Positions 19,198 through 27,528 of a stretch of 51,744 nucleotides of DNA are shown here, in pieces; position 1 is the first letter of the stretch; every line of letters begins with the position of its first letter. The translations under genes were made by a program, and so were the position numbers. Location: the NCBI GenBank assembly GCA_964644465.1, contig CAZXVU010000002.1, positions 1 through 51,744 on the forward strand, written 5' to 3'. The DNA comes from CAZXVU01 sp964644465. Lineage in GTDB: Bacteria; Chlamydiota; Chlamydiia; Chlamydiales; SM23-39. A model generated the notes under the pieces. That model saw nothing but the letters and a program-made list of their open reading frames with translations, was not told the origin of the DNA and ran no database searches.

Positions 19198-19357
19198 AAA
19201 GCGGCTACCATATCAAGTCAGTCTATTTTTAGTGCAATATTTAAATATTTCTTACCCCTTTTTGCCAGGAATCTCCATTTCTTCCCTTTTAAAGGGCGTT
19301 CGGCTAAACTGATGCCCGATATTTTTACCCCATAAAAAGCCGGGTCTTTTCAAAAAA

Positions 19358-20347
19358 ATGATAGCAAAAGCAAAGATTAGAGGGACTGGTTCCTACCTGC
19401 CGGAACGAGTGCTGTCCAACCGCGATCTCGAGCAGATGGTCGAGACATCCGATGATTGGATCGTTTCTCGCACAGGCATGAAAGAGAGAAGATTGGCGCG
19501 AGCTGATGAGTTCACCTCTGATATGGGGCTTGCTGCTGCCCGGGCGGCTATTGCCGATGCGGGTCTTAAGACGGATGATATCGATTTCATTCTAGTCGCC
19601 ACCCTGACCCCCGATTATCTCTTCCCAAGCACCGCGTGCTTAATCCAAAAAGGTCTGGGAGCGAAAAAAGCAGGGGGCATGGATATTCAGGCTGCTTGCA
19701 CTGGCTATATCTATGCTTTATCGATTGCAAAAGCTTTTGTTGAAACAGGCGCCTACAAAAATGTTCTTGTCATCGCGGCTGAAAAACTGTCATCAATCAC
19801 CAATTATAAGGACCGATCTACTTGCGTTCTTTTTGGCGATGGGGCCTGCGCTTGCGTCGTTTCTGCAGAAGGAAAAGGTTTATGGATAGAGAGCATTCAG
19901 CTCGGCGCGGATGGAGAGCAAGCAGAACTTTTAATGCTCCCCGCTGGCGGAAGCCGTCTTCCCGCCTCGTTCGATACTGTCGCTAATGGCCAGCATTTTA
20001 TTAAAATGGCTGGAAATGAGGTCTTCAAACACGCAGTACGAAGAATGGAAGCCGCTTGCAAGGAATGCTTGGACGCTGTGGGCGCTCAAGAAAAGGAGAT
20101 CAGCTGGCTGATCCCTCATCAGGCGAACATGCGCATCATCGATGCAATGGCTAAAAGATTTGAACATTTACCCTCCGACAGAATTTTTAAAACCGTCCAA
20201 AAATATGGCAATACCTCAGCCTCATCGGTAGGGATCGCTCTTGACGAGCTTCTAAAAGCCCACGCTGTTCAAACTGGTGAAAAAATTCTGTTAACTGCTT
20301 TTGGATCGGGTTTCACATGGGGAGCAGCTGTTCTTAGGGCCGAATGA
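19358..20347 (+). CDS. fabH: Beta-ketoacyl-ACP synthase III FabH
   Basis: FabH condenses acetyl-CoA with malonyl-ACP to start fatty-acid synthesis. The 329-residue protein has the complete Cys-His-Asn triad: C114 in QAACTGYIYA, H254 in LIPHQANMRI and N285 in KYGNTSASS. The N-terminal TGSYLPERVLSN and the FGDGACA segment are typical. It is the first gene of the fabH-fabD-fabG-acpP operon, and its last four bases (ATGA) overlap the fabD start. The operon diverges from recR across 160 bases that must hold its promoter; I could not fix the boxes with confidence. Confidence 0.96.
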   Translation: MIAKAKIRGTGSYLPERVLSNRDLEQMVETSDDWIVSRTGMKERRLARADEFTSDMGLAAARAAIADAGLKTDDIDFILVATLTPDYLFPSTACLIQKGLGAKKAGGMDIQAACTGYIYALSIAKAFVETGAYKNVLVIAAEKLSSITNYKDRSTCVLFGDGACACVVSAEGKGLWIESIQLGADGEQAELLMLPAGGSRLPASFDTVANGQHFIKMAGNEVFKHAVRRMEAACKECLDAVGAQEKEISWLIPHQANMRIIDAMAKRFEHLPSDRIFKTVQKYGNTSASSVGIALDELLKAHAVQTGEKILLTAFGSGFTWGAAVLRAE

Positions 20348-21291
20348 AAAAGAAAATCGCATTTATCTTCCCGGGACAAGGCGCCCAATACACAGGTATG
20401 GGAAAAGATTTCTTTGATGCTTTCCCCATCGCCCGGGAAACATTTGAAGAAGCAGATGAGATCCTCGGGGAAAACCTATCTAAAATCATTTTTTCCGGTC
20501 CTGAAGAAGTCCTGACGCAGACCAAATACAGCCAGACAGCGATTTTTGTGGTGAGCATGGCCCTTCTAAGGACCATCAAACAACAATTTCCAAATCTTAT
20601 GCCCACTGTTTGCGCTGGATTGAGCCTAGGAGAGTATACCGCTCTTTGCGCTTCCGGAAGGCTGGGATTTGCGGACACCCTTAAACTTGTCCAAGAAAGA
20701 GCCCGGCTGATGAATGAAGCCTGTGAAAAGACCTCCGGCACGATGGCTGCAGTATTAGGACTCGATGCTCTGGGTGTCGAAAATGCAGTAAAAGAGTTGA
20801 AAGGGATCTGGGTCGCCAATTATAATGCCCCAGGACAAACGGTCATTTCTGGTACGAAAGAGGGGATTGAGCAGGCCGCCTCGAGTTTAAAAGAGAAAGG
20901 GGCCAAGAGAGTAATCCCCCTTGCTGTTCATGGAGCATTCCATAGCGGACTGATGCAATCGGCCCAAGACGGGTTAGCTCCTTGGATTCAAAAAGCTCCT
21001 ATTCAAGACAGTCCCATTGGGTTTGTCATGAACGTGCCTGGAAACCAGGTCCAAGCGATCGATGAGATTCGCAAAAACTTAACGCTGCAAGTAACGCGAT
21101 CGATTCGCTGGGAACAGGGAATTGAAGCGATGAAAAAAGCAGGAATAGAATTATTTTTAGAAATCGGCTGCGGGAAAACTTTAACCGGCCTCAATAGAAA
21201 AATGGGAATTCCAGATCGAGCTCTCTCAGTGGATAAAGTGGCCGATTTGGATGAACTTGCCAAGGCATTAGATTTAATCGCGAAGGTATAG
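20344..21291 (+). CDS. fabD: Malonyl-CoA:ACP transacylase FabD
   Basis: FabD moves malonyl from CoA to ACP. The 315-residue protein opens with IAFIFPGQGAQYTGMGKD, carries the nucleophile elbow CAGLSLGEYTAL (S94) and the catalytic His in VHGAFHSGLM (H200). Q11-Q13 form the oxyanion region, and R120 lies in QERARLMNEA. It overlaps fabH by four bases and ends two bases before fabG, so the genes are tightly coupled. Confidence 0.96.
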   Translation: MKKKIAFIFPGQGAQYTGMGKDFFDAFPIARETFEEADEILGENLSKIIFSGPEEVLTQTKYSQTAIFVVSMALLRTIKQQFPNLMPTVCAGLSLGEYTALCASGRLGFADTLKLVQERARLMNEACEKTSGTMAAVLGLDALGVENAVKELKGIWVANYNAPGQTVISGTKEGIEQAASSLKEKGAKRVIPLAVHGAFHSGLMQSAQDGLAPWIQKAPIQDSPIGFVMNVPGNQVQAIDEIRKNLTLQVTRSIRWEQGIEAMKKAGIELFLEIGCGKTLTGLNRKMGIPDRALSVDKVADLDELAKALDLIAKV

Positions 21292-21293
21292 GA

Positions 21294-22049
21294 ATGCAAT
21301 TACTTAAAGGGAAAAAAGCGCTCATCACAGGCGGGACTGCGGGAATAGGAAAAGCGATCGCTTGCCTTTATGCCGAGCAGGGAGCCGACGTCGCAATTTT
21401 CGGGACAAACCAAGACCGCGCAGAACTTGCAGTGAAAGAAATCGAAGCATGCAAGGTAAATCCAGAACAAAAAGTCGCTTCTTACCTTGTCAATGTCTCC
21501 AAATCGAAAGAAGTCGACGAAACCGTGGAACAGCTCCTGAAAAGCTGGGGCCAGATCGACATCCTTGTCAATAATGCAGGGATCACCCGCGATAATCTTC
21601 TAGTCCGCATGAGCGAGGAAGATTGGGACCTTGTGGTCGATGTAAATTTAAAATCCGTCTATAACTTATGCCGCGCATTTGCGCGTCCGATGATGAAAGC
21701 AAGAGCAGGGACGATCATCAATATCACCTCTGTGATCGGCTTGACAGGAAATGCAGGACAGGTGAATTATGCTGCTTCGAAATCGGGCATGATCGGGTTC
21801 ACCAAATCTCTGGCCAAGGAATTGGCTAGCCGCAACGTCCGCGCTAATTGCGTAGCGCCCGGTTACATTGAAACTCAGATGACCGAGGGTCTCTCTGACC
21901 AAATCAAAGAGTCAATCCTCACAAAGATTCCGCTCAGCCGTATCGGGAAACCCCGCGATATCGCCAATGCGGCTTTGTATTTAGCCAGCGATCTAGCCAG
22001 CTATGTCACCGGACAGGTGATCACAGTCGACGGCGGAATGGTCATGTAA
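21294..22049 (+). CDS. fabG: 3-oxoacyl-ACP reductase FabG
   Basis: FabG is the NADPH-dependent ketoreductase of fatty-acid elongation. The 251-residue short-chain dehydrogenase shows TGGTAGIG (12-19) for cofactor binding, NNAG (93-96), and the catalytic S146, Y159 and K163 (YAASKSG). The end, YVTGQVITVDGGMVM, is the family's conserved C-terminus. It starts two bases after fabD. Confidence 0.96.
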   Translation: MQLLKGKKALITGGTAGIGKAIACLYAEQGADVAIFGTNQDRAELAVKEIEACKVNPEQKVASYLVNVSKSKEVDETVEQLLKSWGQIDILVNNAGITRDNLLVRMSEEDWDLVVDVNLKSVYNLCRAFARPMMKARAGTIINITSVIGLTGNAGQVNYAASKSGMIGFTKSLAKELASRNVRANCVAPGYIETQMTEGLSDQIKESILTKIPLSRIGKPRDIANAALYLASDLASYVTGQVITVDGGMVM

Positions 22050-22069
22050 TTTATGAAAAAAGGAACCCT

Positions 22070-22309
22070 ATGACAATACAACAAGAAGTAATCGATATTA
22101 TTGTCGAGCAGCTAGGAGTTGACACTGCCGACGTGACGTTGGAAAAATCCTTCGTCGAAGATCTCAACGCCGACTCACTCGATCTCACCGAATTAATCAT
22201 GACTTTTGAAGAGCGATTTGGTTTTGAGATTTCCGAAGAAGACGCCGAGAAACTGAAAACAGTAGGCGATGTCGTGGATTATATCGAAAAACGCAAAGTC
22301 AACGCGTAA
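22070..22309 (+). CDS. acpP: Acyl carrier protein
   Basis: This 79-residue acidic four-helix protein carries growing acyl chains. The phosphopantetheine attachment Ser is S36 in NADSLDLTELIM. The holo form would be made by the AcpS encoded at 31236-31601, and its acyl-ACPs feed LpxD. It is last in the fab operon, 20 bases after fabG, with AAGGAACCC before the ATG. Confidence 0.97.
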   Translation: MTIQQEVIDIIVEQLGVDTADVTLEKSFVEDLNADSLDLTELIMTFEERFGFEISEEDAEKLKTVGDVVDYIEKRKVNA

Positions 22310-22317
22310 TAATCAGG

Positions 22318-22339
22318 GTGCCAGTTTTGAGACTGGCAC
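22318..22339 (+). terminator. Stem-loop after acpP
   Basis: GTGCCAGT (22318-22325) and ACTGGCAC (22332-22339) form a perfect 8-bp stem with a 6-base loop, nine bases after the acpP stop. No T-run follows on either strand, so it is a weak terminator at best; it could protect the 3' end of the abundant acpP message. Confidence 0.4.
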
Positions 22340-22393
22340 ACGATTTCATCTAAAAGAAATTCTTTTCTGAACCTGGTTCTATCTACTTGCAGC

Positions 22394-22918
22394 TTAAATA
22401 ATTGGGTGCATAGATTGATGTTTTGCAGCCCAATAAGAGATTTTTGCGAGTGTTTTATCGCTAAGGCCTGTCAATTCCTCTTCGAGAGCTTCAACAGTAG
22501 CGCCACCTTCCAAACGCTCAAAAGTGGCTTGCTTAAACTCTTTTTTTGCGGCTCGAGCTGCCATAACGGGTCTTGATTCTCTGGAAGCGAGGAAGGCTCT
22601 TTCAAAATCGGCGCAAGCGTTTTCAAATGATTTTGATTCACTTCCAACTTGAGGCTTTTTCAGTACCCACTCTTCGAATTTTTTGGCGGCTTTCTCTATT
22701 GCTAAAGGGTCTGCAAAATTATCATTCGCCAAATTATGGGTTCGAAAAATACTCATCCTAGTTCCAGGTTTCTGGATTTGATGAACAGTGAATGCTGTTT
22801 TCAGTTCCCCTTTTGCAGTTTTGTATGCGATGCCAGCTTCGGTTTGCCCTGCAGCGATTTTAGTTTGCTGGAAACGGGAAGCTAAATCAAAAAAAGAATT
22901 TGTTGCTGGATGTGCCAT
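22394..22918 (-). CDS. Hypothetical protein, 174 residues
   Basis: I do not recognise a family. The start ATG 22918 is set by GGAG six bases upstream; an earlier Met (22930) lies before the Shine-Dalgarno. The protein is soluble, mostly helical and charged, without signal peptide or membrane segment. Two Ala/Lys/Glu-rich stretches (about 85-125 and 130-160) suggest helical bundles. It converges with the acpP end and lies downstream of the HAMP-protein operon, 94 bases away. Confidence 0.6.
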   Translation of the reverse strand: MAHPATNSFFDLASRFQQTKIAAGQTEAGIAYKTAKGELKTAFTVHQIQKPGTRMSIFRTHNLANDNFADPLAIEKAAKKFEEWVLKKPQVGSESKSFENACADFERAFLASRESRPVMAARAAKKEFKQATFERLEGGATVEALEEELTGLSDKTLAKISYWAAKHQSMHPII

Positions 22919-23012
22919 AAGATACTCCATTTTCTAAACGGAATTAATTCTAAACTAGCGATAAACTTATAACAAGATCGAGAAAACTTTTTAAATCCAC
23001 AAATCCTTGAAA

Positions 23013-23993
23013 TCAAGGATTGAGAATCTGGAAGCAGAGGAGATGGATGTCTTCTTCCAGGTCTTTCCGCTTGGTGGCGAAGGAGAGCTCTTTTTGGAGC
23101 ATGGCGGAGATGGTCTCGAGGCCGTCAGAGGCGAAGACTTTGAGCACTTTTGCGAGGAGGTCTTGGATTTTTTGGGGATCTTTGTAGAAACGGAGAAAGC
23201 CGCGATTAAAAAGGAAAAAGAAATCTCCTGAATCGACTTTGAGTGATCCTTTGACAGGATCTAGAAATTTTTCGTCGTCGAGAGACCAGAAGATCGGCAA
23301 GTGGGGCCCTTTGAGTTGGAGATTCGAGGAGTTGCGGTCGAAGAGAAGGGAAGTGTGGGTCTGGCTTTCTTTGGAGAGTTTATATTGGGTGAGGAGCTGA
23401 TACATCCCTTCAAAACCCTCTTCTTCTGCCTCTGCCATGTGTACATGGAAATGATCAGCATGATCTGTTTTCGGAAAATCGAGAAGGAGCCCTTTCGGAC
23501 TATCAGAAAAAAGCGTGATCGATTTTACTGCAACAGCGTCGGATCTGCAGTCATCGATATTTTTCTGCAGCATCATATGCTGGAGCAGCATAGCGCACTC
23601 GTATTCTCCGTACATTCGCTCGCGGACTAGGGAATTTTCCTTGAGGCGGTTGATGTTCTCGAGAAGGCATTCGCTCATTGTGTTCAACGTATTGGCCAGT
23701 TCTGCAATTTCTCTGGGGCCGTTTACATGGATCGATTCTCCATATTGGCCGGCTGCAATGGCCAGAGCGGAATTATTGAGCTTTTGAATCGGCCGGGAGA
23801 TTTTATTGGCGATGACAAAGAGAGTGATCACAACGATCGGAATTGTTATCCCTGCGCAAACAAGGATCAGAAATAAGCTTTCGTGGAATTTGGGATCGCC
23901 ATAGAGGTTGTAAGCGAGCAGCGAAGAGACAAGCGCGATGCTGCCAATGATCGTGGGAAGTAAAAAAAGCAACAGGCGGGTCCTGATTTTCAT
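23013..23993 (-). CDS. HAMP-domain membrane protein with degenerate RsbU/SpoIIE-like phosphatase region
   Basis: The protein has 326 residues. Two membrane helices (about 7-29 and 40-62) are followed by a HAMP domain (ISRPIQKLNNSALAIAAGQY, about 64-115). Then comes a C-terminal part with the outline of an RsbU/SpoIIE PP2C phosphatase: YECAMLLQHMML resembles the LQQSLLP linker, and VDSGDFFFLFNRGFLRF resembles the GDxLLLYTDG strand. The metal-binding Asp motifs expected between them (D-x-x-GHG region) are not present; HMAEAEEEGFEG stands there. This suggests a pseudo-phosphatase or a sensor in a partner-switch system. It overlaps the cNMP-binding gene by four bases (ATGA). Confidence 0.6.
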   Translation of the reverse strand: MKIRTRLLLFLLPTIIGSIALVSSLLAYNLYGDPKFHESLFLILVCAGITIPIVVITLFVIANKISRPIQKLNNSALAIAAGQYGESIHVNGPREIAELANTLNTMSECLLENINRLKENSLVRERMYGEYECAMLLQHMMLQKNIDDCRSDAVAVKSITLFSDSPKGLLLDFPKTDHADHFHVHMAEAEEEGFEGMYQLLTQYKLSKESQTHTSLLFDRNSSNLQLKGPHLPIFWSLDDEKFLDPVKGSLKVDSGDFFFLFNRGFLRFYKDPQKIQDLLAKVLKVFASDGLETISAMLQKELSFATKRKDLEEDIHLLCFQILNP

Positions 23994-24424
23994 GCTAGGA
24001 TCGAGACTCCTTTATGCCGGCACGGAAGCTGTTGAGAATAGGATTGGATCAAAGAGACAGCCACCGAAGGGCATTCAGAGATAATAGAAAGGAGATGGCT
24101 GCGGGAAAGGGTCAAAAAGAGGGTGTCGGTCTTACAAATAGCTGTATAGCCCCGAGACTGTTCATTGAAAAGGGATTCGTCTCCGAAATAATCATTGGAA
24201 TGGAGTTCCGTAATGGGTTTCATCCGTTCGTCGAGAATCTGAACGGATCCATGTACAATGAGATAAATCCGATTGGCGACCTGGCCTGATGAAAAGACTT
24301 TTTCATTGGCGTCGTAGTCATCTTCATGAAGCTTTTCAGCAACTGCGAGGAGGATCTCGAGATCCAGCTCGTTGAAGAGCCGCAATTTTTTGAGGAAGAA
24401 AGCTTTTTCAATCAGACTTTTCAA
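23990..24424 (-). CDS. Cyclic-nucleotide-binding domain protein
   Basis: The 144-residue protein is almost entirely a CAP_ED/cNMP-binding beta-roll. It reads IYLIVHGSVQIL (glycine turn), then HSNDYFGDESLFNEQSRGYTAI, the equivalent of the phosphate-binding cassette FGExALL...PRAAT. The phosphate-contacting Arg is kept (SRGYT), but Glu is replaced by Asp. There is no DNA-binding domain, so it is a free regulatory subunit, matching the position of the 'cAMP-dependent kinase regulatory subunit' homologue next to acpP in Chlamydia. It overlaps its neighbours by four bases on both sides. Actual ligand binding is unproven. Confidence 0.8.
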   Translation of the reverse strand: MKSLIEKAFFLKKLRLFNELDLEILLAVAEKLHEDDYDANEKVFSSGQVANRIYLIVHGSVQILDERMKPITELHSNDYFGDESLFNEQSRGYTAICKTDTLFLTLSRSHLLSIISECPSVAVSLIQSYSQQLPCRHKGVSILA

Positions 24425-27279
24425 GGGCTCTCCAGGAGTTCGTAAGCAAATTGATGGAACGTTTCATCCGATTGTTTCATCTGCTCGCGCAGTTGCTGTT
24501 TCCAATTCGGCATTTGGAGTTTTGCTTTGAGCCGCACAGCGACAACCTTATCGAAAAGAGAAGGGGATTGCTCGAGCTTACCGAGGAGCTCTGATAGAGT
24601 CAGCTTCGGATAATCTCCTTGCCAGCTAAGGCATGCTGCCATTTTTTCTTCGAGAGGCAAATCGTCGACAAGAGGTGCTATGAGGCGGAAAATACGGGCA
24701 TCGCACGTTTTTTCAAGGCTTTCTACGGCGTGTGAGTGGACTTTTGCATTGCGGCTATGAAGCGCGCGTACGAGTAATTCCGGATCTTCCAACGATCCAG
24801 CGGCACCCAAAAGGTGGATGATGAAATCGATCACCGATTGATAGCCGGTAAGAAGGGCGCTCTGGAGCATCTCGAGATCGTGAAGGGGATGCTGATTTTG
24901 AATGGTGTGGCCGAAGTAGAAGTAGAAATAGGCCCGCTCAATCTCAATGTCCAGAATGTCGATCAAGTTTGCTTGCAGTTGAGGAAGCGCCAAGCGGCCT
25001 AAAATTTTTCCAGCTAAAATGCGCGCCCGTTCAGGGAGTGCGATATCTTTGGTCAGAGTCAAAAGAAGCGGAACGATTTTCAAGCCCATCTGGACGATGA
25101 TTTCCTCTGTGCGGCGCCGCTCATTGGGTCTAAAGTGGACGCTGGCAAGAAGGATCTCTTTGATGGTGGTAGAATCGGCAATCTTGCCCAAGGCATCGAT
25201 CAAGGAAAGGCGGAATGCATTATCGCGAGCCGCGCACAGTTCCTCAATAAGACGGGGAGCATGGCGGCTGAGACGCTTATCGGCGATGCGGGCTGTGCAG
25301 CGAGCTGCAGCTCTTTTCACGTGGACTGATTCGTGGGAAAGGAAGGGAAGTGCTTTTTCCGCAGCTTCAAGAGAGGCGTCTTCTGCGAGGATATCAAGGC
25401 CTAAACTGATCTCGTCGATGAGGTTTGATTTCAGCATCAGATCGAGTTTTTTTGCGGCGATAGTACGATTTAGGGCCGCATAATCGAGCGATTGATTGGC
25501 GAGCGATTTTTTCATGGTTAAAATGGCTGCGCTGCGGAGCAAAAGATCGGGATGGTCGAGATCGTCTTCAGCTTTTTCTGGATGATGGAGGCCCCGTTTC
25601 GCAAGGTAATAATTGGCCCATTTCGAGAGCTCGGGAGATTCGTTTTCATAGCTCCAGTTGTCGATCGCATCGATGACGCGAGAATCGCTGGCAAAAGAGC
25701 TCACTTCAAGGAGCTTTAGGAATTGAATTTTTGAATGGGTGCCGAAATGTCCAGCCACCTGAAGGATGCGGGGCAGTACGCTTTGATCTCCAAGCTGCAG
25801 GAGCGACTCGATCGCTAAAAGCTGCGTCTCTTCAGAATTGGATCGGAGCGAGTCCAGAATATCTTTTTTTGCCTCTTTTTGTTCGCGGCGGGTCATTGAG
25901 AAAAGCCACCCTTTTAGTTTCCGCTCAAAATGGAGGGCATTGTCCTTTAAATTGATCATCAAAGCATTCGAGTAGATGGCCCGGATGATGAATGCGAGAA
26001 CTAGGACGATTAGAGTTAAAGTGAATCCCAGCCAGCGGCTTCCTGATTGAAGGCCGAATAGAAGAAGCGCGCTGAGAAGCATCCCGATCGGTTCAAAGAA
26101 GGAATCGTTTATGATCCGCACCTTCGATTTGAGTTTTGCAGGTACTGCATTGGAAAGGAGATTGAAACAGTTGTCTTCGACAGTAAATAATATCCCATCC
26201 ACTGCGACAAGTCCAAGAACTGCAAAAAGCATCGCGTCGTGAAGGACCCACCCTGAATAGACCGCTGCAAAGAAGAGGGGAGTGATGAGGATTGCATTAT
26301 TGAGTCCCATCCGCCGTACAAACCGGCCGTAGAAAAATACCCCAAAAATGATATTGCAAAGAGAAATCAAGGCGCGGCATTTGCCTAAGAATTCTGCGAT
26401 CTGACCTTCAGCAAGCTTTTCTCCGCTGGAGTGGAAAAAACGTCCAAAAGAATCCATGTAGTTGAATTCAGTCACGGTCAGCAAGAGTTGCACAAAAAGG
26501 CTTAAGCAAAGGAGGACAATGGCGAATTTTGACCGGACAATCAGCTGTACAACGGAAGAAAAAGAGTCGCGGCTGCCGGAAAAGACCCCTTCCATCGTAT
26601 CGTCATGGACGGCCTTGGATTTTAGGGCGATCCCTCTTGCTTGCGCCATTGCGAAAAGGATCGAAATAGCGGCGCAGATCAAAAGGCCGGAAAAGCCCAC
26701 TTTGTCCAATAAAAGATTGATCGCCGTTCCAGATAGAATGGATCCAAAGAAATAGGCGGCGCTATAGATAGAATAGACCCTTTTGGCGTCTTGCAAGTCG
26801 TGATATTGGTCGGTAAAAGTCCAAGAGCAGGCGATCATGACTGCAAAGAACATTCTAGAGGCGATTTTCAAGGCGTAAAAAAACCAGACCGGAGGGGATG
26901 TCCCGACGAAAAAAGCCGCCGCAGCGCAGATGAGAACGCCAAAGCCTAAAGAAAAAATTAAAATCCGGTATGGGCTTGTGACTCGCAGGCTATAGAGGAC
27001 CAGCGTCGAAACGCCGATCATCCCTAAAGCGATCGAAAGGTAGACCCTCGGCAGGAATTCCGCCCCGATTTTTTCAAGGAAAAGGCCATCGGATAGAGTA
27101 TCTAGGCAAGAGCTTCCAAAAGCCCATAGGATCGCCAGGCGGGCAAATCTAAAGGCATGGCTGCCTTCGCCCGAATAAATCCCAAAAACCTTACGAAATA
27201 TTCTTTGCAACATCTCTCTAATAAAGTCCTTATAAAAGGTTAAATCCATTGTACGGCAATGGAGATTTTTCTCTACCAT
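24421..27279 (-). CDS. Tlc/ADP-ATP-carrier-like membrane protein fused to HEAT repeats
   Basis: The 952-residue protein has an N-terminal polytopic part (about 45-460) with around ten to twelve hydrophobic helices. It resembles bacterial/plastid nucleotide transporters, for example in LAILWAFGSSCLDTLSDGLFLE and YFFGSILSGTAINLLLDKVG. A long soluble C-terminal half (about 465-952) is made of HEAT-like helical repeats (for example LLRSAAILTMKKSL, VHVKRAAARCTARIAD). In Chlamydia a transporter-like gene occupies the same place beside the cNMP-binding gene. The start is uncertain: ATG 27279, 27249 and 27213 are all in frame, and the last begins MLQRIFRKVF close to the first helix. The substrate is unknown. 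Confidence 0.72.
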   Translation of the reverse strand: MVEKNLHCRTMDLTFYKDFIREMLQRIFRKVFGIYSGEGSHAFRFARLAILWAFGSSCLDTLSDGLFLEKIGAEFLPRVYLSIALGMIGVSTLVLYSLRVTSPYRILIFSLGFGVLICAAAAFFVGTSPPVWFFYALKIASRMFFAVMIACSWTFTDQYHDLQDAKRVYSIYSAAYFFGSILSGTAINLLLDKVGFSGLLICAAISILFAMAQARGIALKSKAVHDDTMEGVFSGSRDSFSSVVQLIVRSKFAIVLLCLSLFVQLLLTVTEFNYMDSFGRFFHSSGEKLAEGQIAEFLGKCRALISLCNIIFGVFFYGRFVRRMGLNNAILITPLFFAAVYSGWVLHDAMLFAVLGLVAVDGILFTVEDNCFNLLSNAVPAKLKSKVRIINDSFFEPIGMLLSALLLFGLQSGSRWLGFTLTLIVLVLAFIIRAIYSNALMINLKDNALHFERKLKGWLFSMTRREQKEAKKDILDSLRSNSEETQLLAIESLLQLGDQSVLPRILQVAGHFGTHSKIQFLKLLEVSSFASDSRVIDAIDNWSYENESPELSKWANYYLAKRGLHHPEKAEDDLDHPDLLLRSAAILTMKKSLANQSLDYAALNRTIAAKKLDLMLKSNLIDEISLGLDILAEDASLEAAEKALPFLSHESVHVKRAAARCTARIADKRLSRHAPRLIEELCAARDNAFRLSLIDALGKIADSTTIKEILLASVHFRPNERRRTEEIIVQMGLKIVPLLLTLTKDIALPERARILAGKILGRLALPQLQANLIDILDIEIERAYFYFYFGHTIQNQHPLHDLEMLQSALLTGYQSVIDFIIHLLGAAGSLEDPELLVRALHSRNAKVHSHAVESLEKTCDARIFRLIAPLVDDLPLEEKMAACLSWQGDYPKLTLSELLGKLEQSPSLFDKVVAVRLKAKLQMPNWKQQLREQMKQSDETFHQFAYELLESP

Positions 27280-27340
27280 TTATATGGTCAAAAAAACTTT
27301 TTTTTCATATATACTCAATTAACCTCAAAACTTGGTTTCT

Positions 27341-27480
27341 GACGGCGTCGGACAGCCACTGCCTTCGAGTCCGCCTGCACCCCACCCCAAAGACGATGCG
27401 TCTTCGGGGACCCCGGCGCTAAACTTTTTAAGTTTAGCTGCTTCGGCGCCGGCTTCGCCTGACTCGAATTCAGGGCGCCT
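27341..27480. repeat. Palindromic intergenic repeat before proC
   Basis: Nested palindromes fill this gene-free stretch. CCCC-A-AAGACG...CGTCTT-C-GGGG (27385-27409) is the same hairpin as 18266-18290 with a compensatory base-pair change. CTAAACTT/AAGTTTAG (27419-27437) is an 8-bp stem inside CCGGCGC/GCGCCGG (27413-27419 with 27446-27452). TTCGAGTC (27364-27371) pairs with GACTCGAA (27461-27468) around the whole. Confidence 0.75.
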
Positions 27481-27528
27481 CCTTGTCATATTCCCAGGTT
27501 TTGAAATCATTTGAGTATAGCTTAGAAG

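Noticed and set aside
21357..21364. GCGATCGC palindromes (also in tpsB and its relic) as a HIP1-like genomic repeat
   Set aside because: Only a few copies, two of which come from the same duplicated coding segment; no sign of the high density seen in cyanobacteria.
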